Shown: positions 1 to 9,087, counted from the first letter of the stretch. The stretch: 64,000 bases of DNA from Lentilactobacillus kisonensis DSM 19906 = JCM 15041 (GCF_001434135.1 NZ_AZEB01000009.1:1-64000); one strand, 5' to 3'. Notes: generated by a model not told the origin, from the sequence alone. Numbers and translations are program-made.

Positions 1-306
1 AGGTGTTGCACTTCAATTTTAAATCGAGGAAATTGATTTAATCATCTCAACGCAACCAAAGTACCCCAACGCCATTTAATTCAGGAATAGCAAGAAGGGC
101 TAATTTATTAGTTATCAGCTAACTTCTGCAATCACTGTTTCACAGCCGCTACCTCTAGCTGAGTTGTGAACTGAAGTCTTGAACGATATCTATTTTCACG
201 GCTTCGTGACTTCCTTACACCATGAACAAGCCCAACAAAAAAGCTGAATCAATCCATCTACGTATGAGTAGTGATTGATCCAGTATTTTAGTTAAAATTA
301 AGTTTT

Positions 307-420
307 TCATTTGATAATCGCCACAAACTTGTTAATCGCATCTTGGGCTTCAGGAATTGGAAACAGTGGAAAAACACGGTTCATTTTGGCGTAATTATAA
401 GTCGTGACATCCCAAGCAAA
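307..420 (-). pseudogene. Short 3' gene remnant, unrecognised
   Basis: On the minus strand a 37-codon open stretch runs from an in-frame stop at 421-423 to a TGA at 307-309. It reads like the C-terminal end of a protein (it ends ...DAINKFVAIIK) but has no start codon context or ribosome binding site. I read it as the tail of a deleted gene. The family is not recognised. The rest of 1-540 shows no gene. Confidence 0.3.
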
Positions 421-455
421 TTAACGTAACTAAACGAATAAATTTCCTTAAAGCA

Positions 456-498
456 AAAAATGAAGGTCAAATCCAAAGTGGACTTGACCTTCATTTTT
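456..498. terminator. Bidirectional rho-independent terminator
   Basis: Two 19-nt arms (456-474 and 480-498) pair with a single mismatch around a 5-nt loop. A-rich and T-rich flanks make it usable in both directions. It lies downstream of the minus-strand glycosidase gene that ends at 541. Confidence 0.8.
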
Positions 499-540
499 CG
501 AATGTGAGTGTATTTATTCGCTGGGGTGCAAATCAAATAG

Positions 541-2379
541 TCACAAAGTATTGTTACAAAGCTTTATAGAATTCTGACACCTCCTTTTTTGTGCAGTGAT
601 AAAGGTACCATTTGTCAACTGTAATCGGGTAGTTTGCCCACTCTTAACAACTGCTTTGATCTTAACGATTGTTCCCTTTTTGAGATATTTCATCCGCTTG
701 GCATTGCTAAAAGTCGGCTTGTTGTATTCGTACAAACCTTTTTTCACAACAGCCTTGTTAGTCGCGTGGTCATAGAACGTCTTGCTAATCTTAACTGACT
801 TCGTAGCCGCTTTCAAACCGGTGATATATTTGCCGTCATTTAGCTGAATTCTTGTTATATTATCCCGCTTAACAACTTTTACGACTTTTAGAACCGTTCC
901 CTTGCGAAGATAGTTGATGCGATTATCTTTTGTAAACACACCATTTTTGTATACGTACAGGCCTTTTTTATTAGTAACGGCTATTGTATTTCCTTTCTTC
1001 AAATTAGAACTTGTATAGTACTTATTTGAAGTAGTTGAAACAGATGTTATTGGCTTAACAGACGTATTCGGTTTACTTGGCGTAGCTGGAGCTGTAGTTG
1101 AAGGGCTACTTTGTGTCGGAGTTGTGGGTTGAACTGGCGTTACACTGCCACCATTATTATCAGGGACAGGCGTTGGCGTCGGATTTGGTGTAGGGGTTGG
1201 TTGTGGGGTCACAGCCTTATCTCCCACATCAATCGTTTCAACCCGAATTGAATTAGCCTTGCCAAAACCACCGCCGTTAGCAATTAACAACATCCCATTT
1301 GAGAGTGGTAAGAGTTGACGATTATAAGCTTGACCCGTTTTGGTATCAAAACTTTTACCAGCCCCAATACCTTTAAGCAAATCATCTTGACCATTGAATA
1401 CAGTGACCCGACCATTATTACTATAGTTGTTAAATGCTAATTGGCCATCATTTAGAGTAACAATATATGGGGAACCACCATTTGTAATTTTTGTTCCAAC
1501 ATCCTTTGAATTCCAGACTTCAGGATTATCACTAATTTTTACGGCAGCACTCCCACCACCATTTTGCTCATATGTCATTGCATATTTGCCGTTGCTCATT
1601 TTAGCAACAATCGGCATTCCCGGTCGTTTATCGCCACCATCTTTGGCAAAATCAGCATCAACAAATACCGGATTCCAGCTGACACCATCGTTTGTAGTCT
1701 GATGAACGATGGTTTGAGATCCTGGAACGGTATTATCTCTTTCATCCGAATAGAAACAAATAAGTTTACCATTGTTTACCATGAAGAATGGCTCCCAAAT
1801 CGGATCATCGTTAATCTCGTTTGTAGGATTATTGCCACCCACTGCAATCGTGCTCTTGTAATTCCACGTACTCCCAACATTTGTGCTGGTATACATCTGC
1901 AATTCCGTGTTGCTTAAGTCGTTGGGAGTTGCGTCACCTGCAATTAAGATTGTTCCCTTTGGCATATCACCAACCTGTTGGGGCAACTCATACAATTGTG
2001 GACAGTTGGCCATTCCCCAACCTTGATATTTAGTTTCAGTAACATTGCTCTTCCAGTTCCAAGTTGCGCCATTATCATCACTCTCATATATTGGAAATAC
2101 CGGAGTTTGCCCATTTGCTGGTATTTGTTCGAAGGTTAAGAGCAGTTTACCATTATCATTAGGATTTGACTGATGCTCCAATTGAATTACCCGGGGTGAC
2201 CTTGCCCCATAATCACGATTATTCAATAAGTGGCCACTACTTGGGAGCACTGTTTGATAAACAGTTACTGGTGAAATGGGTTGTGGCTTATCTGCTGCAT
2301 TTACAGACACAGCGCCTGCAAATGTGATTCCAACAGAGAAACAAATCCCAACAACAATCTTTTTAACTAAGTTCGTCAT
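541..2379 (-). CDS. Secreted sialidase-fold (Asp-box) glycosidase with SLAP-like wall domains
   Basis: A 612-residue exported protein. The N-terminus is a signal peptide with likely cleavage after VNA near residue 28. Residues 30-390 carry Asp-box motifs (SDDNGATW near 100, STNVGSTW near 165, TTNDGVSW near 228), as in six-bladed sialidase-fold enzymes such as sialidases and GH93 exo-arabinanases. A Pro/Thr/Ser linker (about 390-455) joins two repeats with the pattern KKGLY.Y...KGT, like lactobacillar SLAP domains that bind the cell wall. The upstream AAAGGAG supports the start. The adjacent GH42 and MFS genes suggest plant or host oligosaccharide use; substrate is not decided. The last 13 residues look out of frame: one extra A in the A-run near 580 would give an ending SEFYKAL, so the 3' end may be frameshifted. 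Confidence 0.75.
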   Translation of the reverse strand: MTNLVKKIVVGICFSVGITFAGAVSVNAADKPQPISPVTVYQTVLPSSGHLLNNRDYGARSPRVIQLEHQSNPNDNGKLLLTFEQIPANGQTPVFPIYESDDNGATWNWKSNVTETKYQGWGMANCPQLYELPQQVGDMPKGTILIAGDATPNDLSNTELQMYTSTNVGSTWNYKSTIAVGGNNPTNEINDDPIWEPFFMVNNGKLICFYSDERDNTVPGSQTIVHQTTNDGVSWNPVFVDADFAKDGGDKRPGMPIVAKMSNGKYAMTYEQNGGGSAAVKISDNPEVWNSKDVGTKITNGGSPYIVTLNDGQLAFNNYSNNGRVTVFNGQDDLLKGIGAGKSFDTKTGQAYNRQLLPLSNGMLLIANGGGFGKANSIRVETIDVGDKAVTPQPTPTPNPTPTPVPDNNGGSVTPVQPTTPTQSSPSTTAPATPSKPNTSVKPITSVSTTSNKYYTSSNLKKGNTIAVTNKKGLYVYKNGVFTKDNRINYLRKGTVLKVVKVVKRDNITRIQLNDGKYITGLKAATKSVKISKTFYDHATNKAVVKKGLYEYNKPTFSNAKRMKYLKKGTIVKIKAVVKSGQTTRLQLTNGTFITAQKRRCQNSIKLCNNTL

Positions 2380-2416
2380 CTAAAGTTATTCTCCTTTACT
2401 AAGACATCACAATAAA

Positions 2417-2430
2417 TGTAACCGGATACA
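2417..2430. promoter_or_regulatory. cre-like palindrome upstream of the glycosidase gene
   Basis: TGTAACCGGATACA fits the CcpA cre consensus with one mismatch. It sits inside a longer palindrome (AATGTA..CCGG..TACATT) 38 bp upstream of the start at 2379. It could be a cre site or the operator of a LacI-family protein. Confidence 0.5.
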
Positions 2431-2447
2431 TTTATTACATAGAAACA

Positions 2448-2485
2448 GGGAAATGAATTAGTCTTATTGGTTTATTCATTCCCCC
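2448..2485. terminator. Weak hairpin downstream of the MFS gene
   Basis: GGGAAATGAAT (2448-2458) pairs with ATTCATTCCCC (2474-2484), one mismatch. There is no clear T-tract on the minus strand, so termination of the upstream MFS transcript is uncertain. Confidence 0.3.
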
Positions 2486-2552
2486 GAATTTTGATACATT
2501 TTTCAATTTACATTCTAAAAATAAATCTGAATGAAACTATTGTCATTAATAA

Positions 2553-3887
2553 TTACGCTTCGTCTTTCCCACCAATCTTGGCACGGTCTTCCTTGATGCA
2601 AAGAACAAGCAATGCACCAGCAAGAGCGATAACTGAAAGGATTGGTAAGATTGGCATGTATTCCTTTCCAACCATGTCGAACAGGATAGCACCCAAAACA
2701 GGGGCTAAAATCTGCGCACCAGTGTTGGCAAAGTTCAAGATACCAAGGTCTTTAGCAGAGTTCTCAGCACTTGGCAAAACTTCAAGGTTCAAAGCTTGGT
2801 CAACTGAGAAGAAGATTCCGGCACCGGTACCGGCGATAATGCCGTACCAGATCATTGATGAAGGTACTCGCCATACGAATGGCAAAATTGTACCAATGGC
2901 AGTTAACAATGCTGAGAAAGCAACTGGCCATTTACGAGTTTTGATTTTATCTGAAATTCCACCGGCAGTTGATGAGAACACGATGGCGGTAATCATTGTT
3001 GCGGTACCCATCCATGAAATGTATTGACCAGCTTCACTACTTGCAAGACCCATTCCACTTGTCAACACGAACACTTGATAAGTACCAAAGGCAGTAACAG
3101 TAATGTTGATCATCATCTTACCAAAGAGGGCAAGGTAGAAGTTACGAACATGATGAATCGGGAAGATAAATGCTTGAACAAAGCCACTCCAGTCAAGCTT
3201 TTGTTTAGGCATCCCCAAGCTTGATGGCTCACGCATAATGATTGCGGCAACTGGGCCAGAAATTAACATCAGGATAGCAAGTACATAGTAACCAGTGTTA
3301 ACAAGACCGGGGTTAGCAGTGCTTAAGAAACGGCCACCAATAACTGGACCACCATATTGACCAATAACATAACCAATAGCGTAAATGGATGAAATCGTTC
3401 CACGGTGACTAGGAGCAACCCGGTCAGCGATAACAGCGATCAATGGTGCAACAATCATGTTAATGAATGTTTGAATCAAGCACCATAATACGATGAAGAT
3501 TGGGAGTTGTGATTTGTCATTAACTAATCCAAGACCAACCATAACGGCTGCGGTTAATACAGAACCAACCACGATCCAAGGTGCCCGCCGACCCCAACGT
3601 GAACGGGTCAAATCAGATAAAGCACCAATGATGATAGTAGTAATTGTTGATGTAACAGCTCCTAACGTACCAAGTAAAGCAAGGAAGTTGTTAACTTGGC
3701 TACCAGGACCGCCAAAAATGTTAGCTAACTTTTGTGGGTTCAAGACTGAGTTCAAACCCATGAATGGTGCTAGCCAGAGTAAAGCACCAAGTCCTACGGC
3801 AATACCAATGTATACTGGTGTTTTGGGCTGCTCGGCATTAGTTGTACCTGCATGCCAGGCAACAGCCCCATTATTATTTTCTTTCAA
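2553..3887 (-). CDS. MFS sugar transporter
   Basis: A 444-residue polytopic membrane protein with about twelve hydrophobic segments. The loop after the second segment, GALSDLTRSRWGRR, is the major-facilitator motif A. The start is TTG at 3885-3887, preceded by AAGAGG at suitable distance. It lies 30 bp after the GH42 gene on the same strand, so the two are probably co-transcribed and it likely imports the oligosaccharide that GH42 cleaves. Substrate cannot be read from sequence. The last residues are charged and cytoplasmic. Confidence 0.8.
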   Translation of the reverse strand: MKENNNGAVAWHAGTTNAEQPKTPVYIGIAVGLGALLWLAPFMGLNSVLNPQKLANIFGGPGSQVNNFLALLGTLGAVTSTITTIIIGALSDLTRSRWGRRAPWIVVGSVLTAAVMVGLGLVNDKSQLPIFIVLWCLIQTFINMIVAPLIAVIADRVAPSHRGTISSIYAIGYVIGQYGGPVIGGRFLSTANPGLVNTGYYVLAILMLISGPVAAIIMREPSSLGMPKQKLDWSGFVQAFIFPIHHVRNFYLALFGKMMINITVTAFGTYQVFVLTSGMGLASSEAGQYISWMGTATMITAIVFSSTAGGISDKIKTRKWPVAFSALLTAIGTILPFVWRVPSSMIWYGIIAGTGAGIFFSVDQALNLEVLPSAENSAKDLGILNFANTGAQILAPVLGAILFDMVGKEYMPILPILSVIALAGALLVLCIKEDRAKIGGKDEA

Positions 3888-3917
3888 TGTTCAATACCTC
3901 TTTTTTATTTTTGATTA

Positions 3918-5987
3918 TTACTTTGTAGATTTGAAAATCTTAACAGACCAAGGATCTAACTCAAAGGTGTCTCCAGATGATAACTGCGTACTATCTTCAA
4001 GCTCTTTACCAGAATCAGACTTGAAGGTTACTTGTTGCTTTTCTTGTGAGTAATTGAAGTAGAAGTCTAACGTATCGTTATCCTTCGTGACCAATTGCTT
4101 GTTGATGATTGGGAAAGTTTGTTCTTGGCGAGCAGTCCACAAGTTGGTGTCCTTTAAAATGTACTTGTAGAGTTCTGTAATTGACTTTTCGTTTAGATAT
4201 GAACCAGCATAGAAGGCCTTACCCTTACCAAATTGATTTTCAGTAATGGCAGCATACTTACCCCAATATGGATGGTCGTACGTTGCGAGTGCCTTACCAG
4301 TGGTTGGGGTTAATAATTCAGCCCAATACTTAACTGGTTGTGCGTCGATTCCCTTCAGTTCGTCAGTTCCGGTAATGGTCATTTCCTTTGCGGGTTTGCC
4401 AGTACCGTAATTGCGATCTGGTTCAACAAAAAGCTCATATTCTGTGCCAACTGCTTTTGAAATAATGGCTGGTTGCGTTTCAGTTCGCACTTTAACATCT
4501 TGGTTTGAAAATCCAGAACGGAATGAGTAAACGATGTTACCGCCGTTCTTAACAAAATCATTGAGTTGCTCGAGCTGTTCGTCAGTTGCTGAATAAAGCA
4601 TCGGCACAATTAATAAATCATAATTATCATTGCTAATTCTTGGATCACCAATTTGGCGAATATCTGCTTCAACGTTCAACTTATACAGTGGATCATAGTA
4701 TGAACGTAAAACATCGTTATATTGGTGTTCCCCAGTTTTATCAAAGATGGTATTTTTGTACGGGAACCAATCAACGGCACTCAGGGCTTGATTGCTGACA
4801 ACGAATGCTACCCGGTTATTCTTGTGAGTTTCTAGGAAGTTATCACCAATCTTGCTGAGTTCCTTACCAATTGTCTTAGCTTCGTTGTAAACGGGATTGG
4901 GTTTGTAATCATGGCCCAGCAAACCTTTCCAATATGTCTCAAAACCATTGGAAGTTGAAGCCCAATGCCAATAGCTAACCATGTTGGCGCCAGAAGCAAT
5001 GTGTGAAAATGCCTGAAGTTTAAGCTGACCTGGATACGGAACCCAGTGACGGAATGCTTGGGCTTCAGTCTCCATGACGATGTAATTTTTATCTTTCGTT
5101 GAGCGGGCAACATCACCAACAAAGGCAATTTCAATTCCTGTCAAGTTATCTTGCGTCGGATGGTAAATATCAACCGCAGTGACATCGAAGGCCTTAGATA
5201 CTTCAAAATGATTGGAATCGGCATTAAGCCCATATGATTGTTTCCGCCATTCCATGTCAAAGTTGTTGGTAACAAATTGATCGTCACGCTTATAATCGTT
5301 GACAATGTTAACCTGCCAATTCAAGAAATCGGTTACAAGAGTTCGTTTAAAAGCTTCAAATGCGGTCCCAAGGCTCCCGTTAATGGTTGAATTGATTGGT
5401 GGAAAATCTTCCCAACTATTAATCCGGTTACTCCAGTAATCCAAACCATAAGCATGGTTCAATTTATCAAGGTCACCGTTAAACTTCTTTTTCAACCATT
5501 TCTGGAAGGCAATGTATACGTTATTGCTACTCGTATCAAAATGTTTAGTTTCGTTATCAACTTGGAAACCGATTACATTTGGTTTGTTAGCAGTGCGTTC
5601 AACCATCTTCCGAATGATTCGTTCAGAAAGCACTCTAAAGGTTGGATTGCTGATATCGAAGACTTGTCGTGGGCCATACTCATGCTTGCCAGTCTTGTCG
5701 GTCAACATCACTTCTGGATACTTCTTAGCCATCCAAGTTGGAATGGCGTAAGTAGGCGTGCCAATGATGACATTAATGCCAGCTTTTTGCATGGCATCAA
5801 CAACCTTGTCCAACTTGGTAAAATCAAAGATCCCTTCTTGAGGCTCATAGGTGCTCCAAGTACTCTCGCCAATTCGAACAACGTTGAGGTTGGCATCCTT
5901 CATCATTTGAATATCTTTATCGAGTCGCTCGTATGGCAGATATTCGTAGTAGTATGCGGAACCATACAAAAAGTTTTTGAAATTCAT
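3918..5987 (-). CDS. GH42 beta-galactosidase-type glycosidase
   Basis: A 689-residue cytoplasmic enzyme of glycoside hydrolase family 42, without signal peptide. The TIM-barrel start (LYGSAYYYEYLPYERLDKD) is typical. The Asn-Glu pair in QVDNET (N145-E146) is the expected acid/base, and E306 in IVMETE the expected nucleophile. The trimerisation-type domain follows (about 395-590), then a small C-terminal beta domain. Family members release beta-galactose; some act on alpha-L-arabinopyranosides. AGGAGG lies 8 nt before the ATG. Neighbours are an MFS transporter downstream and a divergent AraC regulator. The 5' region carries three hairpin repeats and a cre-like site. Confidence 0.88.
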   Translation of the reverse strand: MNFKNFLYGSAYYYEYLPYERLDKDIQMMKDANLNVVRIGESTWSTYEPQEGIFDFTKLDKVVDAMQKAGINVIIGTPTYAIPTWMAKKYPEVMLTDKTGKHEYGPRQVFDISNPTFRVLSERIIRKMVERTANKPNVIGFQVDNETKHFDTSSNNVYIAFQKWLKKKFNGDLDKLNHAYGLDYWSNRINSWEDFPPINSTINGSLGTAFEAFKRTLVTDFLNWQVNIVNDYKRDDQFVTNNFDMEWRKQSYGLNADSNHFEVSKAFDVTAVDIYHPTQDNLTGIEIAFVGDVARSTKDKNYIVMETEAQAFRHWVPYPGQLKLQAFSHIASGANMVSYWHWASTSNGFETYWKGLLGHDYKPNPVYNEAKTIGKELSKIGDNFLETHKNNRVAFVVSNQALSAVDWFPYKNTIFDKTGEHQYNDVLRSYYDPLYKLNVEADIRQIGDPRISNDNYDLLIVPMLYSATDEQLEQLNDFVKNGGNIVYSFRSGFSNQDVKVRTETQPAIISKAVGTEYELFVEPDRNYGTGKPAKEMTITGTDELKGIDAQPVKYWAELLTPTTGKALATYDHPYWGKYAAITENQFGKGKAFYAGSYLNEKSITELYKYILKDTNLWTARQEQTFPIINKQLVTKDNDTLDFYFNYSQEKQQVTFKSDSGKELEDSTQLSSGDTFELDPWSVKIFKSTK

Positions 5988-6008
5988 TTAGTGATCCTCC
6001 TAAAAATA

Positions 6009-6127
6009 AGTGAGCAGATCCAGGCGATTAGAAACCGGAGCGTAAGTCTCCTTGGAGAGAAATTCCTGGGTTTGGAATTTTTCTCCAAGGTGCTTACGTG
6101 TAGGTTTTTGCCTGGAGGAGCTGTCCT
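6009..6127 (-). repeat. 119-bp covarying hairpin repeat, copy 1 (5' region of GH42 gene)
   Basis: Read on the minus strand it starts AGGACAGCT and ends GCTCACTT, 9 nt before the AGGAGG of the GH42 gene. It folds into one long hairpin with nested stems (CCAGGC/GCCTGG, GTAAG/CTTAC, CTTGGAGA/TCTCCAAG, AATTCC/GGAATT) and an apical loop with CAAACCCA. The same architecture with different stem sequences occurs at 6179-6296, 13799-13917 and 42781-42900. Confidence 0.85.
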
Positions 6128-6132
6128 AATAA

Positions 6133-6171
6133 AGTGAGCGGAGTCAGATTTCTGTCTGACGCAGCTGTCCT
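6133..6171 (-). repeat. 39-bp internally deleted copy of the hairpin repeat
   Basis: It keeps the family ends (AGTGAGCGG ... AGCTGTCCT on the plus strand) but only a short GTCAGA/TCTGAC hairpin between them. It lies between copies 1 and 3, so three elements stand in tandem. Confidence 0.75.
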
Positions 6172-6178
6172 GAAATAA

Positions 6179-6296
6179 AGTGAGCGGAGCAAAGCGGTTA
6201 GAAGCTGGAGTCTAAGCTTGCTTTGCCGAAAATCCTGGGTTTGGATTTTGGGTCAGGTAGGCTTAGGTGCAAGCTTCTGCTTTGCACAGCTGTCCT
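6179..6296 (-). repeat. 118-bp covarying hairpin repeat, copy 2
   Basis: Same ends as the other copies. Stems differ in sequence but still pair: GCAAAGC/GCTTTGC, AGAAGCT/AAGCTTCT and AAAATCC/GGATTTT. This is the farthest copy from the GH42 start. Confidence 0.8.
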
Positions 6297-6312
6297 AAAT
6301 AATGCTTGATGC

Positions 6313-6326
6313 GGAAAGCGCTTTCT
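6313..6326. promoter_or_regulatory. cre-like operator between GH42 and araC-type gene
   Basis: GGAAAGCGCTTTCT contains the perfect 12-bp palindrome GAAAGCGCTTTC and differs from the cre consensus only at one outer base. It lies in the divergent intergenic region and could serve either gene. Confidence 0.6.
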
Positions 6327-6459
6327 CATCGGTTTTTATTATTGCATTTTCTCTAGCAGTCTGTATATTACCCCATCGACTTTAAATTTATCCAAATATG
6401 ACATATAATGACTACAAGTGATTGTTTGAACTTACTGTCGCGGCATTGGAGGGCTATCC

Positions 6460-7350
6460 ATGGATTTCTTAAAAAACGCAAAAAGATTGCCAGTCATTGA
6501 CTGGAATCTGACATTTTTTGGTGCTCATGAACAGAAAGTCGGTGAGGATTGGGTTGTTCCGGTTGAAAAGCACTATGCATTTGAATGTATTTTTGTCTTA
6601 AACGGCGAAGAATACGCTAATATTCACTCTGAAGACTATACACTAAAGCAAGGAGACTTTTTTATTATCCCACCTGAGTTTCTTCACCAAGTCTCGGCAG
6701 GCAAGGAGCTTAAATACTTTTGTTTTCATTTTGATATTGATGATCCTAATCTAAAGGTTCAATTAATCAATGGTCTAAAGTACTACTACCCCGCGACTTC
6801 TAAGTTATGTAAGCAAGTGACCCCACACTTGTTAAAAATGGACTCCCTCATAGCAGATGGCGAATTCAGCTTTGATACCAAGATGATTATTCAAATTGAG
6901 CTTTCAAAAATTCTTCAATTTTTCTACCATGCTGCTAGGAAACAAATTGGTAAAAGTACATCCACGCAAGCCGAATATTCAAGAATGATTGCTGACTATA
7001 TGAAGGGAAAACTGACTAGCCAAGTTCTCGGATATATTAAGAATGGCTATCTACCAGAAGAAAAGCCGGTGATTGTTGAAGACGCCATCAATAGTGTGGG
7101 AATTAGCAGTGGCTATGGCTTTAGAATATTTAAGGAAACATATGGTATATCACCAAGAGATTACCTATCCAAGCTAAAAATCAATGAAGCCAAGAAGTTA
7201 CTCATGAAGCCCCGTTATTCCATCAGTGAAATCGGCTCGTCACTTGGCTACAGTAATCTTGCAAACTTTAGCCGCCAGTTTAAGCGCTGGACCGAAATAT
7301 CCCCTCATGCATTTAGAAAAAAAGCAAAAGTCGCGATTCGAACCCATTAG
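6460..7350 (+). CDS. AraC-family transcriptional regulator
   Basis: A 296-residue regulator. The N-terminal third is a cupin-like sugar-binding domain (YTLKQGDFFIIPPEFLHQV near residues 60-80). The C-terminal 100 residues form the AraC double helix-turn-helix (GYGFRIFKETYGISPRDYL and SEIGSSLGYSNLANFSRQFK). GGAGGG precedes the ATG. It is divergent from the GH42-MFS pair, which it most likely controls. The inducing sugar is unknown. Confidence 0.85.
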   Translation: MDFLKNAKRLPVIDWNLTFFGAHEQKVGEDWVVPVEKHYAFECIFVLNGEEYANIHSEDYTLKQGDFFIIPPEFLHQVSAGKELKYFCFHFDIDDPNLKVQLINGLKYYYPATSKLCKQVTPHLLKMDSLIADGEFSFDTKMIIQIELSKILQFFYHAARKQIGKSTSTQAEYSRMIADYMKGKLTSQVLGYIKNGYLPEEKPVIVEDAINSVGISSGYGFRIFKETYGISPRDYLSKLKINEAKKLLMKPRYSISEIGSSLGYSNLANFSRQFKRWTEISPHAFRKKAKVAIRTH

Positions 7351-7559
7351 ATTGAGGTCGGATAAGGATAAATTTATATCATGTCTTGCCTATCAACGCT
7401 TGGATTGACGTATATAATCGGCTAAATAATGTATATTTATTAAAGCCCAAGTTAGTCTATAATTTATGCACAAAACAAGGGCCAATATTCCACTCAATTC
7501 GACAAGCGCTTACATTTCCTTTAGAATTAAATTATTAAACAAATTATTGGAGGATTATC

Positions 7560-8177
7560 ATGACTGCAACTGAAAAAATGCTCAGCGGTAAAATCTACGA
7601 TACCAGCGATCCAAAATTAGCTGACGAACGGGTGGCTGCCCATCGGCTCTGTCAACAATATAATAATTTAGGCGAAGAAGAAGTTGATCAGCGCAACGCC
7701 ATTTTAAATGAGCTGTTACCCAACCATCAAGAAGGAACCTTTATTCAGGGGCCTATGTACTTTGACTACGGGAAATACACTGCGACCGGCAAAAACTTTT
7801 ACGCCAACTTTAATTTTACCGTCCTAGATTCAGGCCCGATTAAAATTGGCGATGATGTCCTCATTGGTCCTAACGTGACGCTGGTGACCCCCGTTCACCC
7901 CTTACGATTCCAAGAACGGAATATAAAAGTCAATGCAAACGGTACCCAGTATGATGACGAATACGCCAAGCCCATCACGATTGGCAACAACTGCTGGCTC
8001 GCTAGCAACGTGACCGTCGTCGGTGGCGTGACAATTGGGGACGGCTGCGTGATTGGTGCTGGCAGTGTCGTTACCCGTGATATTCCAGCAAACTCACTCG
8101 CCGTTGGTAATCCCTGCAAGGTGATTCGAGCGATTACTGAAAAAGATGATATTCACCTAAAAAAAGACCTCTTTTAA
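7560..8177 (+). CDS. Maltose/galactoside O-acetyltransferase family
   Basis: A 205-residue acyltransferase of the hexapeptide-repeat (left-handed beta-helix) type. The N-terminal Mac domain (MLSGKIYDTSDPKLADER) is typical for maltose O-acetyltransferases. Hexapeptide repeats cover about residues 92-190 (IGDDVLIGPNV, IGNNCWLASNV, IGDGCVIGAGSVV). H113 in VTPVHPL is the expected catalytic histidine, activating a sugar hydroxyl for acetyl-CoA. GGAGG lies before the ATG. It is monocistronic, ending in a terminator. A half-palindrome AAGCGCTTACA near 7505 may be a weak cre. Confidence 0.85.
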   Translation: MTATEKMLSGKIYDTSDPKLADERVAAHRLCQQYNNLGEEEVDQRNAILNELLPNHQEGTFIQGPMYFDYGKYTATGKNFYANFNFTVLDSGPIKIGDDVLIGPNVTLVTPVHPLRFQERNIKVNANGTQYDDEYAKPITIGNNCWLASNVTVVGGVTIGDGCVIGAGSVVTRDIPANSLAVGNPCKVIRAITEKDDIHLKKDLF

Positions 8178-8180
8178 AAT

Positions 8181-8228
8181 AAAGTACCAAGCAAAATTGA
8201 GGAAATTTCCTTAATCTTGCTTGGCACT
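8181..8228 (+). terminator. Rho-independent terminator
   Basis: AAGTACCAAGCA (8181-8192) pairs with TGCTTGGCACTT (8217-8228) with one wobble, with further inner pairing (AATT/GGAAATTTCC). Confidence 0.7.
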
Positions 8229-8301
8229 TATTTGGTTTTATCCTAAATTCAATAGACGACCTATTTTTCTATATGTCGTGTGTATCAATTACTTAACTAA
8301 A

Positions 8302-9087
8302 TTAGCGATACAATTCCGGTCGCCGATCTTCAAATACCGGCATGAAGCCACGGGCATCATCAGTTTCGTTAGTATCAATCGTTACCGTTTTGAGTTGTGG
8401 CCGATCGTCTAACGTCACGATTTCATCGCCCATTGGGTTATAAATGCCTGAATGCCCACCAAATGGATTATCTGGATCACTACCAACGCGGTTCACCGCA
8501 ACGACAAAGCTTTGATTTTCGATTGCCCGGGCTGCTAACAATCGCCGCCACTGATTCATTCGACTGGTTGGCCATTCAGCGGGAACAAAAATGATCCGAC
8601 TGTTGTCCAAGCTCAGCGTCCGCAGCCATTCTGGAAACCGAATGTCGTAACAGATCACACTGGTGGCGTCGATTCCTTTTAATTGAAAGTGATCTTCTTG
8701 GTGGCCGGCAGCCAGGTACTTATCCTCATTCATTAAACCGAACAGATGTACCTTATCGTATGTCGTCAGTAAATGCCCATCCGAACCAAAAATATAGGTC
8801 GTATTGTAAAAGGCCCCATTCTTAGCGGTTGATACTGACCCACCATGAACGGTAATTTGATATTTCCGTGACAGCTTCGCTAATAATGCTTGGGTCCGAT
8901 CACCATTCTTGTCCGCAACTTTTTCCAGCCGCGTTAAATCATAGCCGGTGTTCCACATTTCAGGAAAGACGACAATATCTGCCCCCGCTTCAGCAGCTTG
9001 TTTAACCGCTGGTTCGATTTGGGCAAAATTTTGATCCGGATCACCAAAAAACACATTTAGTTGCGCAAGTGAAATGGTTATTTTCAT
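8302..9087 (-). CDS. Carbon-nitrogen hydrolase (nitrilase superfamily, omega-amidase-like)
   Basis: A 261-residue cytoplasmic amidase. The nitrilase-superfamily triad is complete: E43 in FPEMWN, K112 in YDKVHLF, C146 in VICYDIRFPE. Length and the motif VPAEWP fit the YafV/omega-amidase group, which hydrolyses alpha-keto acid amides, but small-amide specificity cannot be assigned reliably. The start ATG at 9087 has a GGAGG-like site upstream. It is a stand-alone gene on the minus strand, downstream of a SemiSWEET gene. Confidence 0.85.
   Translation of the reverse strand: MKITISLAQLNVFFGDPDQNFAQIEPAVKQAAEAGADIVVFPEMWNTGYDLTRLEKVADKNGDRTQALLAKLSRKYQITVHGGSVSTAKNGAFYNTTYIFGSDGHLLTTYDKVHLFGLMNEDKYLAAGHQEDHFQLKGIDATSVICYDIRFPEWLRTLSLDNSRIIFVPAEWPTSRMNQWRRLLAARAIENQSFVVAVNRVGSDPDNPFGGHSGIYNPMGDEIVTLDDRPQLKTVTIDTNETDDARGFMPVFEDRRPELYR

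Noticed and set aside
1-30. Possible IS30-type terminal repeat (AGGTGTTGCACTT) at the window edge
   Set aside because: It reminds me of ends of lactobacillar IS30-family elements, but no transposase or second end is in the window and I cannot verify the match.
5454-6137. 227-codon plus-strand frame
   Set aside because: Antisense to the GH42 gene and running into the hairpin repeat; no ribosome site.
7226-7408. 60-codon frame at the end of the AraC gene
   Set aside because: Overlaps the HTH in another frame and lacks a start signal.
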